NCBI GenBank assembly: GCA_020073305.1
Contig: JAIQFK010000033.1
Span: 1 to 64,000 of the forward strand
Reading direction: 5' to 3'
DNA length: 64,000 nt
Source: Terriglobia bacterium
Lineage (GTDB): Bacteria > Acidobacteriota > Terriglobia > Bryobacterales > Bryobacteraceae
The notes under the pieces were generated by a model. The model was not told where the DNA came from. It was given only the letters and a program-made list of their open reading frames with translations, and searched no databases. Made by a program: the position numbers and the translations under genes. Positions 25,666 to 34,885 of this stretch are shown here, one piece after another. Within the stretch, counting starts at the first letter, position 1. Each line of letters opens with the position of its first letter.

Positions 25666-25728
25666 AGGCCCATTATCAGCGAGCGATGCCTTCGATTGCT
25701 AACTAAGGTATATTGATGGATTCACTGC

Positions 25729-26277
25729 ATGTCGACCGATCTTCCGAAGGTACTCCAGGTACTGCTTGTACTGATTGTTGTCACCGCAGGGATTTACGAT
25801 CTCCGGTTCCGACGCATCCCCAACTGGTTGGTACTGACAGGCGTTGTCCTGGGTTTCGGCTTGAACACTTTTATGTTTGAGTTAGTAGGGTTGAAGCGTG
25901 CGGCGCTCGGGATGGGACTGGCGCTGTTGATCTATTTCCCGCTGTATGCGCTGCGCGCCATGGGAGCGGGCGATGCGAAGCTGATGGCGGCGGTGGGGTC
26001 GGTGGTTGGAGCGGGGAACTGGATTTTGTTGTTTTTTGTGACCGCGATCCTGGGAGGCGTAACCGCCGTTATCGTGCTCTTGTTTGCGGGCCGCATCCGG
26101 AAGACTTTTTGGAACGTAGGCTGGATCATGAGCGAAGTGATGCATCTGAGGGCGCCATACAAAAGCAGTGAAGAGCTGGATGTGCGGAGCGCGAAGGGAT
26201 TGCGCATGCCGCACGGCGCCGTCATTGCGCTAGGGTCGATTGCATTCTTAGCGGGCAGAGCGATTTGGGGAAAATAA
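25729..26277 (+). CDS. cpaA: A24 family prepilin peptidase (CpaA/TadV-like)
   Basis: A 182-residue membrane aspartic protease. The two catalytic Asp lie in GIYDLRFRRIPNWLV and GAGDAKLMAAVG, both at the usual ends of membrane helices. It lacks the N-terminal methylase domain and zinc Cys of PilD-type enzymes, which fits the Tad/CpaA branch. It would process the Flp prepilins encoded at 38.7-39.3 kb, although it is separated from that locus by about 5 kb and lies on the other strand. One base separates it from the following DUF5658-like gene. Confidence 0.85.
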   Translation: MSTDLPKVLQVLLVLIVVTAGIYDLRFRRIPNWLVLTGVVLGFGLNTFMFELVGLKRAALGMGLALLIYFPLYALRAMGAGDAKLMAAVGSVVGAGNWILLFFVTAILGGVTAVIVLLFAGRIRKTFWNVGWIMSEVMHLRAPYKSSEELDVRSAKGLRMPHGAVIALGSIAFLAGRAIWGK

Positions 26278-26278
26278 C

Positions 26279-26590
26279 GTGAGTCCAAACGGAACGCAGC
26301 AACTATCTGAGGGCGAGAAAATGGTCTACGTTCAGGTATTCTTATACCTGCAAGTTTTGGATCTGCTGACCACCCTGGTCGGGTTCAAGCTCGGCATCTC
26401 GGAGGCCAGCCCGTTCATTCGCTCTCTGTTGCATTTCGGCCCGAGTTTTGCCGTGGCCGTTTCCAAGATCGTCGCCGTCGGCCTTGCCGGTCTGTGCGTG
26501 TTCCTGAACCGTTCGTATCTGGTGCGCTGGATCAACTACTGGTACGCCCTTTTGGTGATCTGGAATCTCTGCAACATCCTCGCCGTGTAG
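26279..26590 (+). CDS. Small membrane protein, DUF5658-like
   Basis: A 103-residue protein with three membrane segments. The signature LQVLDLLTTLVGFKLGI SEASPF (around 23-45) and the third segment YWYALLVIWNLCNILAV fit the DUF5658 group, whose role is unknown. It starts with GTG one base after cpaA, so it is probably co-transcribed with the peptidase. Its last 249 bases lie opposite the C-terminal end of the PAP2-like gene on the minus strand. Given the normal membrane pattern in this strand, I consider this the genuine coding sense across the overlap. Confidence 0.7.
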   Translation: MSPNGTQQLSEGEKMVYVQVFLYLQVLDLLTTLVGFKLGISEASPFIRSLLHFGPSFAVAVSKIVAVGLAGLCVFLNRSYLVRWINYWYALLVIWNLCNILAV

Positions 26591-27787
26591 GGCGGCTGTG
26601 AGGCGCGATGGCCGGCGAAGCTCCAGCTTCCATCGCAGTGTGAGGATGAGGGTCACAACGACGGCGCACCACGAAAGCGCAAAAGAGCTCTGACCAACGC
26701 CCAGGCGGAGTGCGCCGATCCAGCCGGCGGTCAAGATCGCGCCACCCCAAAACGCGCTGCGCGCCGCGGGATACCACCCCACTTTGAGGCAAGCCGACTG
26801 CACCGCGAGAGCAAAGGGGACCGCCACAACTAAATCCACAAGATAGTGCTCCCCAAAGCCGAGGGTCGCCAGAAGGGTACTGGCGACGAATGCAGCCGCC
26901 AGCACGCGCCACACGCGGGCAAATGCGGCCGTGTTCCACCAGACCAGCAGCGCACAGGCAAAATGCACTGAGGGCATGGCGTTGCGAGCGACACGGGGCA
27001 GCAGAATCGGCTGGATGGCGATGTTCGGCATCGCGGGCAACTGGTCGGGAAACTTCGCGCCGAAAACATAGACAGGTCCCACAGCCGGCAGAAATTGGTA
27101 AAGAAAAACCCCGGCGAGGCCTGCGGTGACGAATACGCGCACAATGCCGGCGGCAAATCGCTCCGGCGACCGGAGTTCGAGAGCCAGCAGCCAACAGATC
27201 ACCAGGGGCAAGCTTTCGTATGCCAGTACACCGGCCACTCGCAGAGCGTTCGAGTTTGCCACGAGATGCCCGATCAGAAAACTGGCGCGGACCTTCAGAG
27301 CCTCGTCGAACGCAAAAAGCCAGAGATCGTAGACCCGGGGATGCAGAGCGCTGGTGAGGTTCAGCGCAAGCGCGATGACGAAGGAAAAGTACGGAAATGC
27401 CGCCGCAGCCAGGAGTGTTTTACGGTGCTGCCGGCGTTCCAGCGCAGCGGCGAACACGGACTGCGTAGCCAGCACGAGGAGGCTTCCGAGCCCCAGGAAT
27501 GCCGCGCACGTAGCGGGCGCTGCGCCCAGATCCTCTGCAAAACCGTGATGCAGCCAGGCGTATGCCGCGCTCGAGATGAACGCGATTGCGACTGCCGGCG
27601 CCCAATGCGAGGGGCGCGGACGGGTCCACATGTGAATCAGAAACGCACCGGCCAGCGCCGATCTCAGCACGGGGTTTTGCTCCAGATCCAACAATCCGTG
27701 CGTGATTCCCAGATAGACGGGAAGGGCCAGAGCCACCACCAGGACGCAGCGGCAGAGTTGCGCGATTCTGTGCTCAGTGATGCGCAT
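26342..27787 (-). CDS. PAP2-superfamily membrane phosphatase-like protein
   Basis: A 481-residue polytopic protein from the ATG at 27787. The conserved PAP2 pieces are NAMPSVHFACALLVWW and GFGEHYLVDLVVAVPFA (phosphatase motifs 2 and 3), preceded by FLPAVGPVYVF, as in inositol-phosphoceramide or lipid-phosphate phosphatases. The first half has about six membrane helices of unclear kinship. The last roughly 80 residues are polar, lack membrane character and run opposite the DUF5658-like gene, so the true protein may once have ended earlier. It is the last gene of a four-gene operon and overlaps the preceding gene by 14 bases. Confidence 0.75.
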   Translation of the reverse strand: MRITEHRIAQLCRCVLVVALALPVYLGITHGLLDLEQNPVLRSALAGAFLIHMWTRPRPSHWAPAVAIAFISSAAYAWLHHGFAEDLGAAPATCAAFLGLGSLLVLATQSVFAAALERRQHRKTLLAAAAFPYFSFVIALALNLTSALHPRVYDLWLFAFDEALKVRASFLIGHLVANSNALRVAGVLAYESLPLVICWLLALELRSPERFAAGIVRVFVTAGLAGVFLYQFLPAVGPVYVFGAKFPDQLPAMPNIAIQPILLPRVARNAMPSVHFACALLVWWNTAAFARVWRVLAAAFVASTLLATLGFGEHYLVDLVVAVPFALAVQSACLKVGWYPAARSAFWGGAILTAGWIGALRLGVGQSSFALSWCAVVVTLILTLRWKLELRRPSRLTAALHGEDVAEIPDHQKGVPVVDPAHQIRTVQEHAQTGKADGDDLGNGHGKTRAEMQQRANERAGLRDAELEPDQGGQQIQNLQV

Positions 27788-29315
27788 TTGAGCGCTCACC
27801 GAGCAGGTTGCCGGGGCTGGGCGTGGATTCAAAACAAGTGGCGCCGTTCACATCTCCCGCCTGCAGCAGGCGCGTATCCAGATAGCGGCCGCGTAAGTAA
27901 ATCTGATAGAGGGGGACGTCGCCGGGCTTGACCACGTACCTGCCCTCCTGCAACGCATTTGAATCGCGATCTTCGGCTACGACGATCGGATTCGGTCCCA
28001 CCACGCGAACACGGAACGCTCCGCTCGATGGTTCGTAGTTGGCGTAGCTGAAACAGCGGCGGATGCAAACGCGGTCCAGGGTGTGACCCAGCAGGTTCAC
28101 GTCGCGGCGCTGGTCACAAAGCGCGCTGATCACCCGCGATCCGGGCGGCAACTGCGCGACACTCTGTTCCATCAGACTCTCGACGTAATTCAAAGAGCGC
28201 GTGTCCACGTAAAGGAATGAGAAAAACAGCCCCATCAAGACGGCGATGGCGGCCTTCTCCCGCTTTCCAGGCGAGACCCGGCCCAACAACGCGCAACCCG
28301 CCACGCCCACAATGAGCGACATGCGTTCACTGATGTAGCGCAGCGCGTGGTTGTATCCCGGAAGCAGGATGGCGCCCGGCAGAAACAAGACCGCGGCACC
28401 GACGATCACGCACAACTGGAACGGGATGCCGAACAGCACCCGTCCCCCGCTTTTGAGTTTCACCAGCCGCAGGAACAGCGAAACCCAGATCGCCAGGAGG
28501 ATGAACTCGAGCGGATGATACTTGGATTCGAAGACCGACATCTGGTCGGCGCCGGTCATGCTCAGGAACTGGGTCTGCTCCCAGCGCGTGGGGAAGTGGG
28601 CCATCAGGAATTGCCGCAGGATCGCCAGCAAGGCGACCGCGGCGAACACCAGGATGGGCCGGGCGCGAGGGCGCATCCGGCGGGCGAGGCCAGTGTAGGC
28701 CATCGCGCCGGCCAGCCATGCGACGGGAAGCGCGTGCGCCACATAAGCCAGCGCCACCAGCGGCAAGGCGCCGAGTTTGAATTTCCACTCGTGCCTCCAC
28801 AGCAGCGCGAACGCACAAAAGGAAAGGCCCAGGCTCAGGTAGAAATTCATGAAGCCCATGTGATAGGTCCAGCCGTACGCCAGCATGGCGATGATGGACA
28901 GCAGATACCACGGGCGCCGGCGCGAGACCGTGCAGATCATGGCGAAAGCGCCCCAGAAAAACACCAGCACGGCGAGCGGAACCGCAATGTGTTCGGCTCC
29001 CCAGGGCCCGACGGCGCGCATCAATCCCGCCAGGATGAGGTCGAACAGAACGTTGGTGCGCTGCGGCGCGATCGCCAGGCCCGGCGCTTTGCCCTGGCCG
29101 ATCAGAATGGAAAGCCAGGCGTTGTAGAGGTGGCTGGAAAGATCGACGGCCTGGATATGCGTCTGCCAGAAACAAGGCACCAGCAAGAGAAGCGAGACGA
29201 GGCCCGCACGAACGGGCGTTCGAGCCCAGAAGTCTTTGCCTCCTTGCCGCGGAGCCGCGGGTTCCGGCACGCAGGACTCCTCCGGCGTGGCCGCCTCCGC
29301 TGCGGGGATGCTCAT
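27774..29315 (-). CDS. Polytopic membrane protein, GT-C-like, unknown function
   Basis: A 513-residue protein with about 10-11 membrane helices and a C-terminal soluble part. The ATG at 29315 overlaps the stop of the DUF362 gene as ATGA; the open frame upstream of it is antisense-like and discarded. The region after the first helix (FWQTHIQAVDLSSHLYNAWL) carries an acidic motif at a loop as in GT-C glycosyltransferases, which use lipid-linked sugar donors, but I cannot assign a family firmly. The C-terminal part (VAQLPPGSRVISALCDQRRDVN) resembles the soluble ends of such enzymes. Its position between DUF362 and PAP2 suggests envelope glycolipid work. Confidence 0.7.
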   Translation of the reverse strand: MSIPAAEAATPEESCVPEPAAPRQGGKDFWARTPVRAGLVSLLLLVPCFWQTHIQAVDLSSHLYNAWLSILIGQGKAPGLAIAPQRTNVLFDLILAGLMRAVGPWGAEHIAVPLAVLVFFWGAFAMICTVSRRRPWYLLSIIAMLAYGWTYHMGFMNFYLSLGLSFCAFALLWRHEWKFKLGALPLVALAYVAHALPVAWLAGAMAYTGLARRMRPRARPILVFAAVALLAILRQFLMAHFPTRWEQTQFLSMTGADQMSVFESKYHPLEFILLAIWVSLFLRLVKLKSGGRVLFGIPFQLCVIVGAAVLFLPGAILLPGYNHALRYISERMSLIVGVAGCALLGRVSPGKREKAAIAVLMGLFFSFLYVDTRSLNYVESLMEQSVAQLPPGSRVISALCDQRRDVNLLGHTLDRVCIRRCFSYANYEPSSGAFRVRVVGPNPIVVAEDRDSNALQEGRYVVKPGDVPLYQIYLRGRYLDTRLLQAGDVNGATCFESTPSPGNLLGERSNAHH

Positions 29316-30268
29316 ATGCGCAGGTCTTGGAATTCCGGGTTCAGTTCGAACGGAGTTGCGACCGTCTTGATGGGCTCGCCAATTTGCCGGATGTTTTCTT
29401 CGCCCAGACGGTTGGGCACCGCCGCCAGGCGCAGATAATGGATGCCGGCGGGATTGATGCGCATGATGCGGCAGCAGGTGGCATCCACCGCCGTCATGTC
29501 TCTGCCGGCGACGAGCACACCAACCGGCTTGGGATTTCCCTGGATGGGCCCATTGCCTTCCATGCCGACCACACCGTCCACGATCGCGAAATGACGCGGA
29601 AAAGCCGCATGAATATCGGCGATGCATTCGTCGATGCCGGCCCAGTGCAGCACATTCTTCGGCCACCCATACACGCCTCCCGGCACCAGGCCGAAGAAGT
29701 TCTTCATGCTCAGCGTGGCGCCTACCCAGTGGTGAGTCTTCATTTTGGGAAGAGAGACCAGAAGGTCCGCACCCAAGGCAGTGTTCGGGAAGTAAACGGT
29801 ATTGAGCCGCGAAAACGGTTCGCGCAGCAGAACCTGAGAGACGTCATCCAGATTCAAGTCGGTGAAGAGATCTTCGAAATGGGGAATGGTTTCGAAGTAG
29901 CCCGCGGCATCGGCAAGGTCCATGGTGACGCGGCGGTGCCCGGGTCCTTCGGCGATGCGCACGTCGGCGGCTCCCAGGGCCCGAAAACCTTCCAACGCGG
30001 CATGGACGAGCATGGGATGCGTGTTGATTGTCGTGCCGGGATCGAACTCCACTAAATTCGGCTTGATGACGACGTGCTTGCCCTTTACGTCGACGCGATG
30101 CTCAACCAGCAGCCGGCGGACAATGTCATAGAGGGACTGGTTGTAGGCGGCGTGGACAATCGAAACCCGTGGAACGGGCGGTGGCCCTCCAACCAGCGAA
30201 CAGCGCGTCAGCGCCAGGCAGCCCGCCGAGGCCATCAAGGCCTGACGGCGTGTGATTCCATCTTTCAC
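29312..30268 (-). CDS. DUF362-domain protein, exported
   Basis: A 318-residue protein. The N-terminus ITRRQALMASAGCLALTRC looks like a twin-arginine or lipoprotein-type signal. The body matches the DUF362 family: KGKHVVIKPNLVEFDPG, RIAEGPGHRR, LVSLPKMKTHHWVGATLSMKNFFGLVPG and AIVDGVVGMEGNGPIQG. No ferredoxin-type Cys clusters are present, unlike the larger DUF362 proteins. The function of the family is unknown. GTG at 30268 follows GGAG by 6 bases. It starts 3 bases after the alpha/alpha-barrel gene and is coupled to the next by ATGA. Confidence 0.85.
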   Translation of the reverse strand: MKDGITRRQALMASAGCLALTRCSLVGGPPPVPRVSIVHAAYNQSLYDIVRRLLVEHRVDVKGKHVVIKPNLVEFDPGTTINTHPMLVHAALEGFRALGAADVRIAEGPGHRRVTMDLADAAGYFETIPHFEDLFTDLNLDDVSQVLLREPFSRLNTVYFPNTALGADLLVSLPKMKTHHWVGATLSMKNFFGLVPGGVYGWPKNVLHWAGIDECIADIHAAFPRHFAIVDGVVGMEGNGPIQGNPKPVGVLVAGRDMTAVDATCCRIMRINPAGIHYLRLAAVPNRLGEENIRQIGEPIKTVATPFELNPEFQDLRI

Positions 30269-30271
30269 GCT

Positions 30272-31201
30272 CTACTCCACAAAAATGTTTCTGCCGCGCT
30301 GGGCGGCTCGCGCCAGTATGCAAAGCGCCGAGTCCATGATCTGCCGGCAGGGCAGATTGCGCTCCGGCCCCTTAGCGACGATTCCGTGGGATTGCAATCC
30401 CAACTGCAACCAGCTCAGTCCTTCGGCCGATTGGCAGTGCCTTGCCTGATCCTCGGCCGCGGCCAGCGCTTTGGCGATTTTGGGGGACTGCACCGAATTC
30501 AGCGCCAGCAAGGCCTGTCCAGTGGTTTCCGGGTACGAGTCCGCTTCCACGCCTAAAACGCTGCTGCGTCCGTAATTCCAGCCACCGTCCTTGCACATGC
30601 GGTCGAGCAGAAATTGACGGCCCACCCGGACTCGTTCTTGAATCCGACTCTCGGGTTGGGCCCGCCGCGCCTTTTCCAGGGCCAGTATGCCGATGGCGGT
30701 CGGAGAGACCCAGGCCGCAGCACCCGGGAAAAAAGGCCACCCATCGCGCGGCGCATACCCCGCACCGTTTCCAATCAGCTCGCCGCGAAGCTTGTAGACA
30801 AACGATGTCTCTTCCCCGGTCTGTCCCGTCAGCCAGCCGATCGCCGCCTGATAACGCGCATGCCCGATGCCATCCGGGGGCAGCAGGGCCACCAACGAGG
30901 TAACCCACGTACTCTGTGCCACCGAGGTCCGCGGAGGCCAGCCGCCATCGCGTCGTTGGGAAGCCCGTAGCCAGTTCAGACCGCGCTCGATGCTCTGCGG
31001 ATCGCCTTTCTCAACGGATTGCGCCAGCAGCGCAAAGACGGTCGGCTCGGTCCACGAACCACCGGCCTTGCGATACGGCCAGCCGCCATCGCGGTTCTGC
31101 AGGCGAATGATCGTTCCAATGTCAAACATTTGCTTGGACGCAGGGTCATCTCGCCTTGCGGCGATCGAGGACGGCGAGGCCGGCATCAATCCTGCCGCCA
31201 T
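30272..31201 (-). CDS. Prenyltransferase/squalene-oxidase repeat protein
   Basis: A 309-residue alpha/alpha-barrel repeat protein. QW-type repeats are visible: QNRDGGWPYR, QRRDGGWPPR, DGWPFFPG and CKDGGWNYGR. It is about half the length of squalene-hopene cyclase, and the protonating DxDD motif of that enzyme is not present, so it is unlikely to be a normal triterpene cyclase. It may bind or process an isoprenoid, or be a structural repeat protein. ATG at 31201 is used; ATG at 31129 is an alternative. It heads the operon with DUF362, the membrane protein and PAP2. No signal peptide is evident. Confidence 0.82.
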   Translation of the reverse strand: MAAGLMPASPSSIAARRDDPASKQMFDIGTIIRLQNRDGGWPYRKAGGSWTEPTVFALLAQSVEKGDPQSIERGLNWLRASQRRDGGWPPRTSVAQSTWVTSLVALLPPDGIGHARYQAAIGWLTGQTGEETSFVYKLRGELIGNGAGYAPRDGWPFFPGAAAWVSPTAIGILALEKARRAQPESRIQERVRVGRQFLLDRMCKDGGWNYGRSSVLGVEADSYPETTGQALLALNSVQSPKIAKALAAAEDQARHCQSAEGLSWLQLGLQSHGIVAKGPERNLPCRQIMDSALCILARAAQRGRNIFVE

Positions 31202-31465
31202 CCAGGCGGCCGCCTGAATTCAACTTCGGTTCTCCTGAATGGAACGAAACTCTGGAAGACATGAGACACACTACAAAATCGAGCTCGGAAAGTCCGGCCA
31301 CCGGCGTCGATCTGGCATCCACCCTCGGGAAGAGTGCCGCATCGACGCCCACCCACATGACGGCCCCAGAATCAGGACCGCATTGCTGCAGACCCAGTCC
31401 ATCCCTCCGAGATGGTCCGGGCGGCCGGCCTCCGAAACCCAAACCCGCCGCGCCTGCCGAAGTCC

Positions 31466-31564
31466 CTACCGCTGGACTTTGCGTTTGCGCCGGCGCATCA
31501 TTAGCATCACCAGTAAGAACCCAGCGGTGAGCCAAAGTACGGTTTGCATAACCATGTCATTCAT
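31466..31564 (-). CDS. 32-residue single-pass membrane peptide at the end of the Tad operon
   Basis: A very short frame starting MNDMVMQTVLW, with one membrane helix (VLWLTAGFLLVMLMM) and a strongly basic end (RRRKRKVQR). AAAGGAGAA lies 11 bases before the ATG, a stronger site than many larger genes here have. It begins 18 bases after tadC on the same strand. The N-out/C-in topology predicted by the basic tail would anchor it in the inner membrane near the pilus motor. No family is known to me. Confidence 0.55.
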   Translation of the reverse strand: MNDMVMQTVLWLTAGFLLVMLMMRRRKRKVQR

Positions 31565-31582
31565 GATCGGCGGTTCTCCTTT

Positions 31583-32524
31583 CTATCCTTGGAATTGCTT
31601 CATCAACGGGAAGAGATACTTAAACACCTGCAACAGCCCAGGGCCGGCCGCCACAACCAACATTGCCGGCAAAATGAAGAAGAAGATCGGGAACACGAGC
31701 TTGACGCCGACTTTGCCGGCGCGCTCCTCGGCTTCCTGCCTGCGTTTGATGCGCAAGAAGTCGGAATGGGCACGCAGCGAGTCGCCAATGCTGGTGCCGA
31801 AACGGTCGGTCTGTACCAGGACAGCTACGAGTTTTTGAAGCTCGGGCTCGCCGGTGCGCTCGGCCAGGTTACGCAGCGCCTCGGAGCGGCGCTTACCCGC
31901 GCGCATCTCGAGGTTCACCAGGCTCAACTCCTCACTCAGTTCTTTGTGGGTCATTTGCAGTTCACGCCCCACGTGTTGGATGGCCTGGTCGAGGCCCAGT
32001 CCGGCCTCCACCGAAACCACCATCATGTCGAGAGCGTCCGGCAAAGAAAGCCGGAGGGTCTCCTGCCGCTTGGCAATCATCTTGTCGAGCATGAAGCTCG
32101 GGAAGAAATAGCCCATGAAGGCGCCGAAGCCCATGGCCACGATGCGTAGCACCGGGTTGGGGATCGACGCGTGGAACACCGCTGCAAGGAGAAACAGCAG
32201 AACAGCCAGGCTGATCTTGATGCCGTTGAAAATCTTAACGGCTTGGTCCGACTTGTACCCCGCCATCATCAAATCACGGCGAGTCGCGCCGGCGTCATCG
32301 GGAGAAATGGGAACCTTGTCGCCAACCTGCTGGATGACGCGAACGATCCAGCCGATTTCCGACTTTGGTTCCGCCAGGGACGCACTCAAACCACCTTCCG
32401 TCTCCAGGACCGGGGTGCCCAGGCGCTCCAGAACGCGCGCCGGACGCGCGTATCGGCGATATCCGTAGACCGAAATTGCCGCCATCAGCAGCGAAAACAG
32501 AAAGATCGAAATAAAGATGGCCAT
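31583..32524 (-). CDS. tadC: Tad pilus inner-membrane protein TadC
   Basis: A 313-residue type II secretion F-domain protein. An N-terminal helix (AIFISIFLFSLLMAAISVYGY) is followed by paired helices near 110-150, the conserved cytoplasmic stretch LSLPDALDMMVVSVEAGLGLDQAIQHV, SLVNLEMRAGKRRSEALRNLAERT, and the final membrane segment. It forms the motor platform with TadB. It is separated by 9 bases from tadB and followed by the 32-residue peptide. Confidence 0.93.
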   Translation of the reverse strand: MAIFISIFLFSLLMAAISVYGYRRYARPARVLERLGTPVLETEGGLSASLAEPKSEIGWIVRVIQQVGDKVPISPDDAGATRRDLMMAGYKSDQAVKIFNGIKISLAVLLFLLAAVFHASIPNPVLRIVAMGFGAFMGYFFPSFMLDKMIAKRQETLRLSLPDALDMMVVSVEAGLGLDQAIQHVGRELQMTHKELSEELSLVNLEMRAGKRRSEALRNLAERTGEPELQKLVAVLVQTDRFGTSIGDSLRAHSDFLRIKRRQEAEERAGKVGVKLVFPIFFFILPAMLVVAAGPGLLQVFKYLFPLMKQFQG

Positions 32525-32533
32525 AACTGTGTC

Positions 32534-33508
32534 CTAGACCTTGATCTTGATGATGCGCCGGATAAAGTAATTGCCGATGATCTGACCGACGATGGCAAAC
32601 GCGATGAGCCACCTGCCGTCGGGATCTTTCGCCATGCCCTGCAGGTATCCAGGCGACACTACCAGCAGCGCGAACATGGTGCCGATCGGCATGATCATCA
32701 GAATGGTGGCGGTCAAGCGCCCGTGAGCGCTGGCCGCTTTCACCTGACCTTTCAGGCGGAAGCGCTCGCGGATGACGTCCGCCAGCCGGGTGAGAATTTC
32801 CGCGAGGTTGCCGCCCGTCTGTTTCTGAAGCAACACGGACGACGAGAAGAACCGCACGTCCAGCAGCGGAACGCGGTTGCACAGGTTCGCCAGCGCCACT
32901 TCCAGGGCGGCGCCGAGATTCTGTTCATTGAACAGCGTGCGGAACTCTTGACCCAGGGGCTCGGGCAACTCCTCCCCGAGCATCTCCAGGCTGATGGTGA
33001 ACGCGTGGCCGGCGCGCATGGAGCGCGCCAGAAACTCCAGCGCGTCGGGAAACTGCTCCTCCAGCTTGTTGAGCCGCTTGGTTCGCGTGCGCCTTACAAA
33101 GAAGTAAGGCAGGCTCGCCGTCATCAGGCCGAACACCAGGGAACTGACGCCTAGTCCCAAAACCGGAAATCGAACGCCGGCCACGCCACCGATGAGGGAG
33201 CACATCAACGACAGAATCAGAAACTTGGTCGGAGTCCAGTCGAGCCCGGCCTGTTGCATCTGAGCTTGCAGTTTCTGAGCGAAGTCCAGGTCCTCGATGA
33301 AGCGCGTGAACCAGGAGCGGCTGTCGTCCGCCGGCTCCATCAACAGATTGCTGATGGAGACCTCGGGCGTCTTGTCGCCGTCAGCCGTCTGGAGCATGGA
33401 GCTGACTTGCTTCTTGCGCTTTTGGTCGAAATACTTCGACCCCAGCGTCACCGCGACCATGATCACGATGAACAGGATGAGAAAACAGATGATAAACGGC
33501 ATCAGCAT
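32534..33508 (-). CDS. tadB: Tad pilus inner-membrane protein TadB
   Basis: A 324-residue F-domain protein. It has an N-terminal helix (FIICFLILFIVIMVAVTLGS), a middle pair of helices (FLILSLMCSLIGGVAG, VSSLVFGLMTASLPYFF), the T2SSF core EQFPDALEFLARSMRAGHAFTISLEMLGEELPEPLG, QTGGNLAEILTRLADVIRERF, and two C-terminal helices. It pairs with TadC above the CpaF ATPase. Spacing to the neighbours is 12 and 9 bases, indicating one operon. Confidence 0.93.
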   Translation of the reverse strand: MLMPFIICFLILFIVIMVAVTLGSKYFDQKRKKQVSSMLQTADGDKTPEVSISNLLMEPADDSRSWFTRFIEDLDFAQKLQAQMQQAGLDWTPTKFLILSLMCSLIGGVAGVRFPVLGLGVSSLVFGLMTASLPYFFVRRTRTKRLNKLEEQFPDALEFLARSMRAGHAFTISLEMLGEELPEPLGQEFRTLFNEQNLGAALEVALANLCNRVPLLDVRFFSSSVLLQKQTGGNLAEILTRLADVIRERFRLKGQVKAASAHGRLTATILMIMPIGTMFALLVVSPGYLQGMAKDPDGRWLIAFAIVGQIIGNYFIRRIIKIKV

Positions 33509-33520
33509 GTTGCGGCCTCG

Positions 33521-34873
33521 TTACGAGATCTCGACCACGGTTTGGAAGATCGAAGCCGGCAACTGCATGCCCGACGCGCGCAACCGCTCGTAGAACTTGG
33601 GCCGGATGCCCGTGGCGCGGAAGCGTCCGGTAACCCTGCCGGACTCGGTCAGCCCCGTTTTTTCGAAGACGAAGATGTCCTGCATGGTGATCAGGTCACC
33701 CTCCATGCCTACGCACTCCGTGATGTGCGTAATGCGGCGCGTACCGTCGCTGAAGCGCGCCACCTGCACAAACAAGTCGATGGCCGAGCTGATCTGCTGG
33801 CGCATGGAGCGCATGCTCATGTTGGAATTCGCCATGCCGATCATGACCTCCAGACGTCCGATGGCGTCACGCGGATTGTTGGCGTGAACCGTGGTGAGAG
33901 ATCCATCGTGACCGGTATTCATGGCCTGCAACATGTCCAGGGCTTCTTCGGCGCGGCACTCACCCACGATGATGCGGTCGGGCCGCATACGGAGAGAGTT
34001 GACGACGAGTTCGCGGATGCGGATGGCGCCCTGCCCTTCCACGTTGGCGGGGCGGGTTTCCATACGCGCCACGTGAGTCTGGCGCAAACGCAATTCGGCC
34101 GCATCTTCGATGGTGACAATGCGCTCGTCTTCCGGAATGTAAGAAGACATCACGTTGAGCAATGTGGTTTTGCCAGCGCCGGTTCCACCGGAGATGACGA
34201 TGTTGAGGCGCGCCTTCACGCAGCACTGCAGCAACTGCAGCATGCCTTCGGTGAGAGCCAGTTTCTTGACCAGGTCCTCGCCCTGCAACGCGTCCCGGCC
34301 GAAACGGCGAATGGAGAGCAGGGGGCCGTCCACCGCCACCGGCGGAATGGCGGCGTTGACGCGCGACCCGTCCGGCAGGCGCGCGTCCACCAGCGGCGAC
34401 GATTCGTCCACGCGGCGGCCCACGCGCGAGACCACCTTTTCAATGATGCGCAATAAGTGGGCGTCATCTTTGAACTCAACGGGCGTGCGATGAAGTTTTC
34501 CGGCGCGCTCCACGTACACCAGGCGCGGCGTAGTCACCAGAATGTCCGAGATGGTGGGGTCGCGCAGCAGCGGCTCGAGCGGCCCGAGGCCGAATACTTC
34601 GTCCAGCACCTCTTCAATGACGCGGTCTTTCTCCATCAAGCTGAGAGGCGTCTTCTCCTCTTCGATCAGCCGTGCGACCGCGGCGCGGATCTCCGCGCGC
34701 GCCCGCTCGCCAGCCATGGCCGAAAGAGCCTCCAGGTTGATGCGGTCCAGCAGCTTGCGGTGCAGCGCAAACTTCAGCTCCTGGTGCTCCTGCGTGTAGG
34801 CTTCGTTGCTGAAGAGGCGATTTACCCAGCCTGCTTCCTTGCCTCCGGTACGTTGTACTGTGTCAGTCAGCAT
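33521..34873 (-). CDS. cpaF: Tad pilus assembly ATPase CpaF/TadA
   Basis: A 450-residue hexameric secretion ATPase. The N-terminal domain is followed by the Walker A motif [18 protein letters not shown], the Asp-box region [12 protein letters not shown], the His-box region [21 protein letters not shown] and the Walker B-like region [18 protein letters not shown]. All catalytic motifs are intact. It powers polymerisation of Flp pilin, and in other species the same protein also drives retraction. Located between cpaE and tadB with 12-base spacers. Confidence 0.95.
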   Translation of the reverse strand: MLTDTVQRTGGKEAGWVNRLFSNEAYTQEHQELKFALHRKLLDRINLEALSAMAGERARAEIRAAVARLIEEEKTPLSLMEKDRVIEEVLDEVFGLGPLEPLLRDPTISDILVTTPRLVYVERAGKLHRTPVEFKDDAHLLRIIEKVVSRVGRRVDESSPLVDARLPDGSRVNAAIPPVAVDGPLLSIRRFGRDALQGEDLVKKLALTEGMLQLLQCCVKARLNIVISGGTGAGKTTLLNVMSSYIPEDERIVTIEDAAELRLRQTHVARMETRPANVEGQGAIRIRELVVNSLRMRPDRIIVGECRAEEALDMLQAMNTGHDGSLTTVHANNPRDAIGRLEVMIGMANSNMSMRSMRQQISSAIDLFVQVARFSDGTRRITHITECVGMEGDLITMQDIFVFEKTGLTESGRVTGRFRATGIRPKFYERLRASGMQLPASIFQTVVEIS

Positions 34874-34885
34874 TCGTTTGATCTC

